Source: Gonocerus acuteangulatus (Eukaryota; Arthropoda; Insecta; Hemiptera; Coreidae). From it: a stretch of 64,000 nt of DNA. The stretch spans positions 109,707,837 to 109,771,836 of the forward strand of contig OX328125.1 in assembly GCA_946811695.1 (NCBI GenBank). The letters are read 5' to 3'. Each line of letters opens with the position of its first letter. The first letter of the stretch is position 1. Shown one piece after another: positions 10,751 through 22,128 of the stretch. The translations under genes and the position numbers were made by a program. The notes below the pieces were generated by a model, which had not been told where the DNA came from, made no database searches, and saw nothing but the letters and a program-made list of their open reading frames with translations.

Positions 10751-11484
10751 TACTGCAGAGCCCAAGTAGTTTTTCCCCAATTCCAGCCATAATTGCAGTT
10801 ATATTCCTACAGAACTCGGCATTCGTTGTGGTCATCTAAAGAGAAAAATGTTTTGATAAAATAAAATAACTCGGTTTATTAGTAGGGACCTAAATTACTA
10901 ATTTGCTCATATCGGCCGTAATTTCTATTGTATTGTATAGAAACTTAGTACAAGTCGTGGGTATCTAATAAGAAAGAAGTGTTGCAAAAAATAACTAAAT
11001 CGCTCTATCGGAAAGGAGGGAGTTAATTTGTATTATGCTAACTAGAATTCTCCCGCCAAAAGTAGCTTGCCAAAGCAGTCACCAAGAGGGCCTTTGTTAT
11101 AATATGACTTTATGTGGGCTGTAGAGTTCTGACTTCTACCACTAGGAGAGCTTTATTATTGTATCCCGTTCCTTTTATTATTCATCAAGATAGACAGACG
11201 AAAATGTGAAGTTTTTTGTAAAGTTCCAGGCATACACAGAACTTTGGAAGGAATTGAATTACAAAATTAATAATTGAAACAGTTGCTCATTACAAACGTA
11301 AAAGAGCAGAACTGTTTATGTTTTGATTTTTTTATAGAGGTTACTTTAAGCAAACAAATTATTCAGGAATGCACTCGACACTACCTACATTCTGAGGAAA
11401 GTGCTTAGTTATGCAGCTCCTACGTGTCGGACGTTTTTTTTTACATATTTTTTTGGTGATATTACGGCTGTTAATAATTCAATA
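10751..11484. other. Intergenic DNA, no gene seen
   Basis: A segment at about 11355-11440 (ATTCAGGAATGCA ... GTGCTTAGTT ... GCAGCTCCT) recurs at about 56640-56720, so it is an unnamed dispersed repeat. Nothing coding. Confidence 0.45.
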
Positions 11485-11633
11485 GATACAAGACGTCCTA
11501 ACCTATTGCACCACTAATATGACTTCCAGAAGGCTAAATATTTTCATGATAGAGTATTTTTAGGTTACCTCTCAAGTGGTCAAACTCCGAAATCCATACC
11601 GCTGGGAGCACTTTTCAACATTTTATCTTACGG

Positions 11634-11820
11634 ATAGGTGGCCGTGAGTGCTAAGGCGTGCCCAAGGTCGTGGATTCGACTCCCACTAGGGGTGGTGGCT
11701 TTTCTTTAGAAAAAAGTAAAGGCATCAGCCCTTTCCTGGCTAGAAAAGAGCGGGAACCTATAGCTAACCCCTCCCAAAATTCGTTGTCAATAATAAATGG
11801 ACGTTAAAATTTAAATATCT
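11634..11820 (+). mobile_element. tRNA-derived SINE copy, head with internal deletion
   Basis: AGGTGGCCGTGAGTGCTAAG, GGTCGTGGATTCGACTCCCA, GGCATCAGCCCTTTCCTGGC and GGACGTTAAAATTTAAAT are present. The segment between the A and B boxes is shortened. Confidence 0.75.
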
Positions 11821-11912
11821 CACTATAACCTTCAAAAATTCGTTTACTATTAATTGAGTCAGCTGTTTAAAATACATATAAAATAGCAAAATAATTTATG
11901 TTTATTTTTTAC

Positions 11913-12473
11913 AGGGATATCATCCCTAATAGGGATACTCCCAAGGGTAGTAACCTAATAGGGATATCATCCCTAATAGGGATACTCCCAAGGGTAGTAA
12001 CCTAATAGGGATATCATCCCTAATAGGGATACTCCCAAGGGTAGTAACCTAATAGGGATATCATCCCTAATAGGGATACTCCCAAGGGTAGTAACCTAAT
12101 AGGGATATCATCCCTAATAGGGATACTCCCAAGGGTAGTAACCTAATAGGGATATCATCCCTAATAGGGATACTCCCAAGGGTAGTAACCTAATAGGGAT
12201 ATCATCCCTAATAGGGATACTCCCAAGGGTAGTAACCTAATAGGGATATCATCCCTAATAGGGATACTCCCAAGGGTAGTAACCTAATAGGGATATCATC
12301 CCTAATAGGGATACTCCCAAGGGTAGTAACCTAATAGGGATATCATCCCTAATAGGGATACTCCCAAGGGTAGTAACCTAATAGGGATATCATCCCTAAT
12401 AGGGATACTCCCAAGGGTAGTAACCTAATAGGGATATCATCCCTAATAGGGATACTCCCAAGGGTAGTAACCT
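11913..12473 (+). repeat. Satellite, 47-bp unit, about 12 copies
   Basis: AGGGATATCATCCCT starts each unit (11913, 11960, ...; 47-bp step) and CCCAAGGGTAGTAACC ends it. Copies are essentially identical. Each unit contains the palindrome AGGGATatCATCCCT. The single-copy counterpart sits at 14268-14310 and 16988-17030 in the sister blocks. Confidence 0.95.
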
Positions 12474-12994
12474 GTTGATAAATCGTACCAAAGCTGTGTT
12501 ATCTATAATAAAATATTAAAATTCAAATAAATGAATATTTTGTATTTTATTTATAACTAATCATATGACTACTAGCGCTATCTGGTAGTAGTGAGAAAAA
12601 CTATCGTAAATGCACGAGGTTATGTTTCACATAAAAACGAAAAAACTATTAAAATAAACGACCTATGAAGGTAATTCAGTTTTGATAAAAATGCAATGAT
12701 CCATGAGCTTCAACTGATTGTATAAAACACACTCGATTGAAATATATTTATGATAAAAATTGGTAAAATAAAGATTAAACTCTCGCTAGTATTCTTGTAT
12801 ATTAAGTAATAACTTTATATTTTTTTGGGTTCCGTTATGTCAGGATTTTCACCTACACCTAGGGCGGAAGTCGACTACTACGATCTGATCGCAGTAGTCC
12901 GAACAGTCCAGGTGTCCTAAATACTTAAGGGCTCGGGCATCGATATCTGACCTAGAGTGGGAGGCGATCTACTTTTTTAAAACAGTATATAATA

Positions 12995-13282
12995 AAAGTT
13001 GAAGCCTAAAATCGGCCATGCCAGTGTGACAAAAAGCGCGCGAAAAGTTGAATTTTTGAATATTATTGTAAACAAACAATAACATTAAACGAATTTATGT
13101 GTCGTATTCGTATAAATTGACATTTATATATATGTATAAATATAAATCAATAAGAAAATGATATATATATTCGTTCAAATTCATTGTTTGATTACGATCA
13201 TATTCAGATTCAAATTTTCGCGCGTCACTACTGGTACTTTTGTCACACTGGCATGGCCGATTTCAGACCTACACTTTTTTAG
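12995..13282. repeat. MITE with about 37-bp terminal inverted repeats
   Basis: ATCGGCCATGCCAGTGTGAC occurs near 13012 and inverted near 13240-13263, with the pairing continuing outward (AAAAGTTGAAGCCTAAA / AAAAAAGTGTAGGTCTGAA). Present only in copy 1 of the 2.7-kb block, so it inserted after the copies separated. Confidence 0.75.
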
Positions 13283-14827
13283 CATTGGGAGATAGATAAC
13301 ACTCCCTCCACTATCTACTAACTCAATGTAGTTAATAATAATAATTATTAAACAGTGTATCATTGGCTCTGTTAAACAAAGAACGATCTGTCGAAGTGTA
13401 TTTATCGTTTTGCCGGGCAATATGGTTGTAAGAAATTACAGATTTATCGCTCGGTAAATTGAGTGAAGAAACTGAATTATTCATTATAAATCAAATGTTT
13501 TGAGAAAATGTCAATATCAAAGACATTTCCTTTTTATTTAGGTTTTTTGTACCTCATACGGTCATAACTCCCAAAGTAATTCATAACAGAGACCTTTCCA
13601 ACGCTTCAAGAGATTTTCAATATAATGTTCTATAATTTCTTGGAAATTTTAAATTAATTACTGAGGAAAATAGCAATACGTATAAAAAATAGACCAAAAA
13701 CACACATTTCTTATTATATTCTTTTCCTAACTTAAAATGCATTTAGGTCCTTCATGCTCTTAGAAAAATATCCTGATTTTATAATATTACAGACCACTAA
13801 ATTACGTTCTAATCGGTGTGACAATGTTTGCATAATAATTTGTAATTGATGTTTTAATGAAAATATTAACAATTTTCAAATTGTTGAAACCCCCCCCCCC
13901 CCCGCCCTCAAAAAAAAAAGAAATAAATATTTGAAATATTTTTAGAGAAATATGGATGGCCTCAGGACATTTTAACATTCAATCTATCAACTTTTTTGGG
14001 GGGTTATAAGTTAATTAAATATCCCCATGAATGTTGAAGTAAATCGAACGTTATTGGATCACGCTTAAAATGACGATTAATGTGAACTTTTAGGTAGTCA
14101 GTTCCTCCTCTCAAGTGGTCAAACTCCGAAATCCATATCGCTGGGGGCACTTTTCAACATTTTATCTTACAATATCCTTTATAAATTCATTTACTACTAG
14201 TTGAGTCAGATGTTTACAATAGATATAAAATAGAAAAATAATTTGTTTATTTTTTGTACTAGAAGGGGAATCATCATCGATATCCTGGCTGGAATGGGTG
14301 GTAACCTGTAGAAAAATCGTTACAAAATTTAGTTATGTATAGAGAATTTTAAAATTCAAATAAATGAATATTTTGTATTTTATTTATAACTAATCATTTG
14401 ACTACTAGCGCTATCTGGTAGTAGTGAGGAAAACTATCGTAAATGCATGAGGTTATGTTTCACATAAAAAAGGAAAAAAACTATTAAAATAAACGACCTA
14501 TGAAGGTAATTCAGTTTTGATAAAAATTCAATGATCTATGAGCTTCAACTGATGGTATAAAACTCACTCGATTGAGATATATTTATGATAAAAATTGATA
14601 AACTAAAGATTAAACTCTCGCTAGTATTCTTGTATATTAAGTAACAACTCTATAATTTTTTGGGCTTCGATATGTTAGGATTTTCACCTACACCTAGGGC
14701 GGAAGTCGACTACTACGATCTAATCGCAGTGGTCCGAACAGTCCAGGTGTCCTAAATACTTAAGGGCTCGGCAACGATACCTGCCCGAGAGTGGGAGGCG
14801 ATCTCCTTTTTTTTCAAACCAGTATAG

Positions 14828-15006
14828 GGAGACCCGGTAGCCGTGAGCGTTAAGGCGTGAGCACTTTAGCACTCCGTGCCAAAGGTCGTGGGTTCGATTC
14901 ATACTGGGGGTGGTGGCTTTTCTTTCGAGAAAAGAAAAGGTATCAGCTCTATCCTGGCTAGAAAAGGGTGGTAACCTGTAGATAACCCGTCCTAAAATTC
15001 CTGGTT
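14828..15006 (+). mobile_element. tRNA-derived SINE copy
   Basis: GACCCGGTAGCCGTGAGCGT head, GGTCGTGGGTTCGATTCATA B box, CTATCCTGGCTAGAAAAGGG body. The tail is short and joins TAATAATAATTATT. Inserted before the block was duplicated, because copy 3 has it at the same site. Confidence 0.8.
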
Positions 15007-16398
15007 AATAATAATAATTATTAAACAGTGCATCGTTGGCTCTGTTAAACAAAGAACGATCTGTCGAAGTGTATTTATCGTTTTGCCGGGCGATATGGTT
15101 GTAAGAAATTACAGATTTATCGCTCGGTAAATTGAGTGAAGAAACTGAATTATTCATTATAAATCAAATGTTTTGAGAAAATGTCAATATCAAAGACATT
15201 TCCTTTTTATTTAGGTTTTTTGTACCTCATACGGTCATAACTCCCAAAGTAATTCATAACCTTTCCAAGGCTTCAAGAGATTTTCAATATAATGTTCTAT
15301 AATTTCTTGGAAATTTTAAATTAATTACTGAGGAAAATAGCAATACGTATAAAAAATAGACCAAAAACACACATTTCTTATTATATTCTTTTCCTAACGT
15401 AAAATGCATTTAGGTCCTTCATGCTCTTAGAAAAATATCTGGATATCTTGATTTTATAATATTACAGACCACTAAATTCCGTTCTAATCGGTGTGACAAT
15501 GTTTGCATAATAATTTGTAATTGATGTTTTAACGAAAATATTAACAATTTTCAAATTGTTGCATACCCCCCCCCCCCCCCCCCCAAAAAAAAGAAATAAA
15601 TATTTGAAATATTTTTAAAGAAATATGGACGGCCTCAGGAAATTTTAACATTCAATCTATCAACTTTTTTGGGGGGTTATAAGTTAATTAAATATCCCCA
15701 TGAATGTTGAAGTAAATCGAACGTTATTGGATCACGCTTAAAATGACGATTAATGTGAACTTTTAGGTAGTCAGTTCCGTTCATTAGATCATGAGATACG
15801 CAATGTCAAACTGTCTTTTTGAACACTTTCCAAAGCCGCTTTCTTATTTCAAATTGGGTGAAAATTCGGGAAAAATCCTGAAACCGTCCTAACTGACTGA
15901 TTTTCAGTCTGTAAAATGATTTTGAAAGCTTGAATTTTTCAGTATTTTGTGGGAAATTATTTCAAATATGTTTAGCGTATCGTTTGGACAAGCAATTTCA
16001 ATATAAACATATTGCTGAACGTAGGTAGGTAATGCACAGTTTTAGGCTTATATATTTCCACATCGAAGTAACCCTACGATGTGGGAGTTTATTGTTTGTT
16101 CTGCACATCCCATGCATTTTTATGTATTTTAATTGCAACTGTTACAGTTTTTTTTGCAAAATTTGTCGTTTTAACAATAATTTATAATAAAAGTTCGTAC
16201 GTTCATTATTTTTTTTTTTTACTTTTAATGGAAATTATTCATTTTAGTTTGTCGTTTCATCTATTCAATAATAATTAACTGAATAAATAAATAAATACTT
16301 ATTCAACAAAAATTAGTTGAATAATGAGCCAATTCTGTTAATTAAATAATAAAAAATAAATCAGTGGATGAATAACTAATTCAATGATTACATTATAT

Positions 16399-16490
16399 CC
16401 GTGCCTATGGTCGTGGGTTCGATTCCCACTAGGGGTGGTGGCTTTTCCTTAAAAAAAAAGAAATGGCATCAACCGTATCCTGTCTATAAA
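16399..16490 (+). mobile_element. Partial SINE (B box to body)
   Basis: GTCGTGGGTTCGATTCCCAC and GGGGTGGTGGCTTTTCCTTA remain. The A-box head and the tail are missing. The same truncated copy recurs at 20214 and 21181. Confidence 0.6.
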
Positions 16491-16561
16491 ATGAACAAAC
16501 TAAAGTGAATAATTATATTGTATTCATATTTATATTAAAAAAAAAAAATAAAAAAAATAAG

Positions 16562-16614
16562 AGAGAACAGGCATCAGCCCTATCCTGGCTTGACAAGGGT
16601 AATAACCTGTAGAT

Positions 16615-16686
<72 letters not shown>

Positions 16687-16740
16687 AAAGCCAACAGGCG
16701 AGTGTTTAGGCCTTAACACTCGCGGCCACCAGGCCTCCAA
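16562..16740. repeat. Two opposed SINE pieces around a 62-base poly-T
   Basis: 16562-16618 is plus-strand SINE body (GGCATCAGCCCTATCCTGGC ... AACCTGTAGATAGG). Then a T-homopolymer runs over about 16619-16680. 16682-16740 is a SINE head in the opposite orientation (AAAGAAAAGCCAACAGG ... GGCCACCAGGCCTCC). The poly-T is probably an expanded A-tract of a minus-strand SINE. Confidence 0.6.
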
Positions 16741-17547
16741 ACAGATACAAGACGTCCTAACCTATTGTGCCACTAATATGACTTCCAGAAGGCTAAATAT
16801 TTTCATGATAGAGTATTTTTAGGTTACCTCTCAAGTGGTCAAACTCCGAAATCCATATCGCTGGGGGCACTTTTCAACATTTTATCTTACAATATCCTTT
16901 ATAAATTCATTTACTACTAGTTGAGTCAGATGTTTACAATAGATATAAAATAGAAAAATAATTTGTTTATTTTTTGTACTAGAAGGGGAATCATCATCGA
17001 TATCCTGGCTGGAATGGGTGGTAACCTGTAGAAAAATCGTTACAAAATTTAGTTATGTATAGAGAATTTTAAAATTCAAATAAATGAATATTTTGTATTT
17101 TATTTATAACTAATCATTTGACTACTAGCGCTATCTGGTAGTAGTGAGGAAAACTATCGTAAATGCATGAGGTTATGTTTCACATAAAAAAGGAAAAAAA
17201 CTATTAAAATAAACGACCTATGAAGGTAATTCAGTTTTGATAAAAATTCAATGATCTATGAGCTTCAACTGATGGTATAAAACTCACTCGATTGAGATAT
17301 ATTTATGATAAAAATTGATAAACTAAAGATTAAACTCTCGCTAGTATTCTTGTATATTAAGTAACAACTCTATAATTTTTTGGGCTTCGATATGTTAGGA
17401 TTTTCACCTACACCTAGGGCGGAAGTCGACTACTACGATCTAATCGCAGTGGTCCGAACAGTCCAGGTGTCCTAAATACTTAAGGGCTCGGCAACGATAC
17501 CTGCCCGAGAGTGGGAGGCGATCTCCTTTTTTTTCAAACCAGTATAG

Positions 17548-17726
17548 GGAGACCCGGTAGCCGTGAGCGTTAAGGCGTGAGCACTTTAGCACTCCGTGCC
17601 AAAGGTCGTGGGTTCGATTCATACTGGGGGTGGTGGCTTTTCTTTCGAGAAAAGAAAAGGTATCAGCTCTATCCTGGCTAGAAAAGGGTGGTAACCTGTA
17701 GATAACCCGTCCTAAAATTCCTGGTT
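17548..17726 (+). mobile_element. tRNA-derived SINE copy (duplicate of 14828-15006)
   Basis: Identical over its length to the SINE at 14828-15006, carried by the block duplication and not an independent insertion. Confidence 0.8.
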
Positions 17727-18577
17727 AATAATAATAATTATTAAACAGTGCATCGTTGGCTCTGTTAAACAAAGAACGATCTGTCGAAGTGTATTTATCG
17801 TTTTGCCGGGCGATATGGTTGTAAGAAATTACAGATTTATCGCTCGGTAAATTGAGTGAAGAAACTGAATTATTCATTATAAATCAAATGTTTTGAGAAA
17901 ATGTCAATATCAAAGACATTTCCTTTTTATTTAGGTTTTTTGTACCTCATACGGTCATAACTCCCAAAGTAATTCATAACCTTTCCAAGGCTTCAAGAGA
18001 TTTTCAATATAATGTTCTATAATTTCTTGGAAATTTTAAATTAATTACTGAGGAAAATAGCAATACGTATAAAAAATAGACCAAAAACACACATTTCTTA
18101 TTATATTCTTTTCCTAACGTAAAATGCATTTAGGTCCTTCATGCTCTTAGAAAAATATCTGGATATCTTGATTTTATAATATTACAGACCACTAAATTCC
18201 GTTCTAATCGGTGTGACAATGTTTGCATAATAATTTGTAATTGATGTTTTAACGAAAATATTAACAATTTTCAAATTGTTGCATACCCCCCCCCCCCCCC
18301 CCCCAAAAAAAAAGAAATAAATATTTGAAATATTTTTAAAGAAATATGGACGGCCTCAGGAAATTTTAACATTCAATCTATCAACTTTTTTGGGGGGTTA
18401 TAAGTTAATTAAATATCCCCATGAATGTTGAAGTAAATCGAACGTTATTGGATCACGCTTAAAATGACGATTAATGTGAACTTTTAGGTAGTCACTTCCG
18501 TTCATTAGATCATGAGATACGCAATGTCAAACTGTCTTTTTGAACACTTTCCAAAGCCGCTTTCTTATTTCAAATTG

Positions 18578-19578
18578 AGAACAGCTGTGCGCGTTTGTTT
18601 GAAAGTTAGTGGAAAAAAGTTGTCTTCGGTTTTCTTGATATAATTAGGATAACGAAGACTTATTTACCCAGATTTTTGTGCAAGAGTGCAATAAGTGACC
18701 TGTGGTAAGCCAGAACTCAATTAATTATATTTTAGTAACCCACCAAAGGTAAATATTTGACATAATGAATCCACAGTTGAAGCTAACCTCCAATGTTCAA
18801 GTCCCAATAACCAAGAATGTCTCTGTTCAATCTCATTGTAGTGATAATGTAACAATCCCTGGGGAATCATTATGCCCTAGCGAGAATGCTATTGTTCTAA
18901 ATACTGTAAAAGGATTAAAACAGGATGATTATATGCAAAGTTTGCTTGATATTGTTGAACCTAAATCTGTTAAATTTATCTCCTATATTTCAAGAGGTAG
19001 ATTTTGTGTTCACTTAAGCAATAAAATTGAAGTTGATAGATTGATTGACGAACATCCTTTTGTATCTATTGGTGATCATGAAATACCAATAAAACGTCTT
19101 CTTGAGCCATCAAAAAGGGTTATTGTTTCTAATGTTTTCCCTGCAATACCTAACGAAGCTATCGAAGATGCCTTGAAGAGGTTAGGTGTTGGCATAGTAA
19201 CGCCTGTCCAGTGTTTGAAAGCTAGTCTTCAAGATCCACGCTTAGCTCATGTGCTTAGCCATAGGAGACAGCTGTTCATTAATCCTGAACATAGCAACAT
19301 GTTACCTTCCTCTTTGGTTATAAGAGTGAAAGAATTTTCTTGGAAAATATATTTGACTACAGAACGCATCAGCTGTTTTATTTGCAAAGGCAATCATTTA
19401 GCTGCCGTGTGTCCAGTTCAACGTAAAGTTAATATTGAAATCAGTGAACCTGATCATATTAACGTCGATGGAAGAATAAAAATTGCACATAAAAGATGCA
19501 CAAAATTCACTGAAATAACTAAAGAGACAAATACTATAAGAGCCCACTTGCGAGGCTCCTAAAATAAAATAAAATAAA
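18578..19578 (+). mobile_element. ORF1-only LINE-like retroelement with target-site duplication
   Basis: Flanked by the 13-bp direct repeat TTATTTCAAATTG (18565-18577 and 19579-19591), which is single-copy in the uninterrupted sister block near 15845. The 1001-bp insert has a GC-richer 5' leader (AGAACAGCTGTGCGCGTTTG), one complete ORF (18765-19562) and an (AAAAT)n tail directly after the stop codon. There is no reverse transcriptase, so it depended on another element for mobility. Confidence 0.85.
18765..19562 (+). CDS. LINE ORF1-type nucleic-acid-binding protein, 265 residues
   Basis: Intact frame from ATG at 18765 to TAA. The middle (about residues 60-150) looks like the RRM-like region of insect LINE ORF1/'X-element' nucleic-acid-binding proteins (KFISYISRGRFCVHLSNK ... 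RVIVSNVFPAIPNEAIEDAL ... GIVTPVQ). A single CCHC zinc knuckle follows near residue 204 (CFICKGNHLAAVC: C-x2-C-x4-H-x4-C). Known ORF1 proteins of this type coat the retrotransposon RNA and usually carry two or three knuckles and an ORF2 downstream; here one knuckle is seen and ORF2 is absent. The stop is followed at once by the A-rich tail. The lack of stops suggests a recent insertion. A domesticated gene is less likely given the flanking duplication. Confidence 0.75.
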   Translation: MNPQLKLTSNVQVPITKNVSVQSHCSDNVTIPGESLCPSENAIVLNTVKGLKQDDYMQSLLDIVEPKSVKFISYISRGRFCVHLSNKIEVDRLIDEHPFVSIGDHEIPIKRLLEPSKRVIVSNVFPAIPNEAIEDALKRLGVGIVTPVQCLKASLQDPRLAHVLSHRRQLFINPEHSNMLPSSLVIRVKEFSWKIYLTTERISCFICKGNHLAAVCPVQRKVNIEISEPDHINVDGRIKIAHKRCTKFTEITKETNTIRAHLRGS

Positions 19579-20213
19579 TTATTTCAAATTGGGTGAAAAT
19601 TCGGGAAAAATCCTGAAGCCGTCCTAACGGACTGATTTTCAATCTGTAAAATGATTTTGAAAGCTTGAATTTTTCAGTCTTTTGTGGAAAATTATTTCAA
19701 ATATGTTTAGCGTATCGTTTGGACAAGCAATTTCAATATAAACATATTGCTGAACGTAGGTAGGTAATGCACAGTTTTAGGCTTATATATTTCCACATCG
19801 AAGTAACCCTACGATGTGGGAGTTTATTGTTTGTTCTGCACATCCCATGCATTTTTATGTATTTTAATTGCAACTGTTAACAGTTTTTTTGCAAAATTTG
19901 TCGTTTTAACAATAATTTATAATAAAAGTTCGTACGTTCATTATTTTTTTTTTTTTTACTTTTAATGGAAATTATTTATTTTAGTTTGTTGTTTCAAGTA
20001 CCACATTATTTTTAATGTATAAAAATAATATCTGAGGAATGAAAAATAATTACTTATTCATTAAATAACAAAAAAACATTCAATAATCAACTGAATAAAT
20101 AAATAAATACTTATTCAACAAAAATTAGTTGAATAATGAGCCAATTCTGTTAATTAAATAATAAAAAATAAATCAGTGGATGAATAACTAATTCAATGAT
20201 TACATTATATCCG

Positions 20214-20372
20214 TGCCTATGGTCGTGGGTTCGATTCCCACTAGGGGTGGTGGCTTTTCCTTAAAAAAAAAAGAAATTGCATCAACCGTATCCTGGCTAT
20301 AAAAGGGTGGTAACCTGTAGATAACCCGTCCTAAAATTCGTTGTCAATAATAAATGGACGTTGAAATTTAAA
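20214..20372 (+). mobile_element. Partial SINE, head missing
   Basis: GTCGTGGGTTCGATTCCCAC, GGGTGGTAACCTGTAGATAA and GGACGTTGAAATTTAAATAA are present. The A-box region is missing. Confidence 0.7.
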
Positions 20373-20454
20373 TAAATAACTATTCAATAAAAATTTATCT
20401 GAATGATTAGGTTTTGGAAAAAATATTTATTGTGTAATGGCCTAGTCGGGTTTA

Positions 20455-20680
20455 TACAGGGAACAGGGAACGAATTTAACTGACAAAAGTAGTTTCCTTT
20501 ACGTTTGACAAAAATTCTTTAGTCAGAGGCCGAAAAACTTAATTTCTTTGGGCTTTGACTAATATTTCATGTCAGACCTGAGGATTGACAAGTTTCAAGG
20601 TTTGTCTATAACATACAGATCATTCCTTGATGAGCAGAAGAAAGATTTAAAGAGATCAGAACAAATAAATGGTTTCATAA
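20455..20680 (+). repeat. Dispersed repeat (inverted copy at 51590-51720)
   Basis: AGTCAGAGGCCGAAAAACTT, ACAGATCATTCCTTGATGAG and GAAGAAAGATTTAAAGA recur in reverse orientation at 51590-51720. A shorter relative lies at 39510-39620 (TTAGTCAAAGGCCGAAAT). Confidence 0.55.
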
Positions 20681-20681
20681 A

Positions 20682-20893
20682 ATTTATTTAAATTTTAACG
20701 TCCATTATTATTAACTATGAATTTTAGGACGGGTTATCTACAGGTTACCACCCTTTTCTAGCCAGGATAGGGCTGATGCCGTCTCTTTTTTTTAAAGAAA
20801 AGCCGCCACCCCATAGTGGGAATCGAACCCACGACCTTTGGCACGGAGTGTTAAGTGCTCACGACTTAACCCTCACGGCCATCAGGCCTCCTA
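20682..20893 (-). mobile_element. tRNA-derived SINE copy
   Basis: Tail TTTAAATTTTAACGTCCATT, body GGACGGGTTATCTACAGG and CAGGATAGGGCTGATGCC, inverted B box GTGGGAATCGAACCCACGAC, and end GGCCATCAGGCCTCC. Confidence 0.8.
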
Positions 20894-20904
20894 TTTTATT
20901 AATG

Positions 20905-21390
20905 AATAATCATCATGTATTTTAATTGCAACTGTTACAGTTTTTTTTGCAAAATTTGAATAAAAGTTCGTACGATTATTATAATTTTTTTTTTTTTTTT
21001 TTACTTTTAATGGAAATTATTCATTTTAGTTTGTCGTTTCATCTATTCAATAATAATTAACTGAATAAATAAATAAATACTTATTCAACAAAAATTAGTT
21101 GAATAATGAGCCAATTCTGTTAATTAAATAATAAAAAATAAATCAGTGGATGAATAACTAATTCAATGATTACATTATATCCGTGCCTATGGTCGTGGGT
21201 TCGATTCCCACTAGGGGTGGTGGCTTTTCCTTAAAAAAAAAAGAAATGGCATCAACCGTATCCTGGCTATAAAATGAACAAACTAAAGTGAATAATTATA
21301 TTGTATTCATATTTATATTAAAAAAAAATAAGAGAGAACAGGCATCAGCCCTATCCTGGCTTGACAAGGGTAATAACCTGTAGATAACAG

Positions 21391-21452
<62 letters not shown>

Positions 21453-22060
21453 CTATAATAAAATATTAAAATTCAAAAAAATGAATATTTTGTATTTTAT
21501 TTATAACTAATCATATGACTATTAGCGCTATCTGGTAGTAGTGAGGAAAACTATCGTAAATGCACGAGGTTATGTTTCACATAAAAAAGGAAAAAAACTA
21601 TTAAAATAAACGACCTATGAAGGTAATTCAGCTTTAATAAAAATGCAATGATCCATGAGCTCCAACTAATTGTATAAAACACACTCGATTGAGATAGATT
21701 TATGATAAAAATTGATAAACTAAAGATTAAACTCTCGCTAGTATTCTTGTAGATTAAGTAAAAACTTTAACATTTTTTGGTTCCGTTTGTTGGTGATTTT
21801 TTCCTACACCTAGGGCGGAAGTTGATTACTACGATCTGATCGCAGTAGTCCGAACAGTCCAGGTGTTCTAAATTCTTAATGGCTCGATCTACATAGATTG
21901 AACAATATTTCATTAGCTCCGTTACACAAAGGACGGTCTGTCGATGTGGCTTTATCGCTTTGCCAGGCAGGTTGTATGAAATTTCAGATTTATTGCTCGG
22001 TAAATTGAGTGAAGAATCTGAATTTTCACAAAAAATCTTTTTAAACGTAATGATGTTTTG
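20905..22060 (+). repeat. Rearranged fragments of the 2.7-kb block
   Basis: 20905-21390 repeats the 3' part of copies 2 and 3 (TTTAATTGCAACTGTTACAG ... CCGTATCCTGGCTATAAAAT), with a partial SINE at 21181-21290 and an opposed SINE stub. A T-homopolymer of nearly 60 bases follows (21393-21450). 21451-22060 repeats the 5' part (CTATTAGCGCTATCTGGTAG, TTCCTACACCTAGGGCGG, TTGCCAGGCAGGTTGT), more diverged than copies 2 and 3. Confidence 0.7.
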
Positions 22061-22128
22061 ATAACAAGAGTACGTGAATTCCGTCTTGCTTGTTGAATGT
22101 ATTATTCTTTAAATAAATTATGAACTGG

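Larger units (their letters stand above)
11485..14100 (+). repeat. Copy 1 of the 2.7-kb repeated block (diverged)
   Basis: Starts CAAGACGTCCTAACCTATTG and shares long stretches with the blocks at 14108 and 16745 (CTCTCAAGTGGTCAAACTCC, CTACTAGCGCTATCTGGTAG, TTTTCACCTACACCTAGGGC, TTTTGCCGGGCAATATGG). Private insertions: a SINE (11634-11820), the 47-bp satellite (11913-12473) and a MITE (12995-13282). I do not recognise the block as a known transposon class, and it encodes nothing evident. Confidence 0.7.
14108..16498 (+). repeat. Copy 2 of the 2.7-kb repeated block
   Basis: Nearly identical to 16828-18577 plus 19592-20300, at an offset of 2720 bp as far as the LINE insertion. Contains a SINE (14828-15006) at the same place as copy 3, a C-homopolymer at 15567-15584, and a second partial SINE at 16399-16490. 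The 60-residue minus-strand ORF over the SINE occurs identically in both copies and is not a gene. Confidence 0.85.
16745..20300 (+). repeat. Copy 3 of the 2.7-kb repeated block, split by a LINE-like element
   Basis: Matches copy 2 at an offset of 2720 bp up to 18577, is interrupted by the 18578-19578 element, and resumes at 19592. The first 80 bp (ACAAGACGTCCTAACCTATT) also match copy 1, which copy 2 lacks. Confidence 0.85.

Noticed and set aside
11913..12473. Homing-endonuclease (I-SceI-like) site array, because of TAGGGATA
   Set aside because: Only the first 8 bases resemble the I-SceI site; the rest (TCATCCCTAAT) differs, and the array is explained as a tandem satellite.
14720..14902. 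60-residue minus-strand ORF present identically at 17440-17622
   Set aside because: The identity comes from the segmental duplication; it lies over a SINE head and has no gene features.
16513..16740. ORF with a poly-Lys tract on the minus strand
   Set aside because: It reads through the poly-T homopolymer and SINE pieces.
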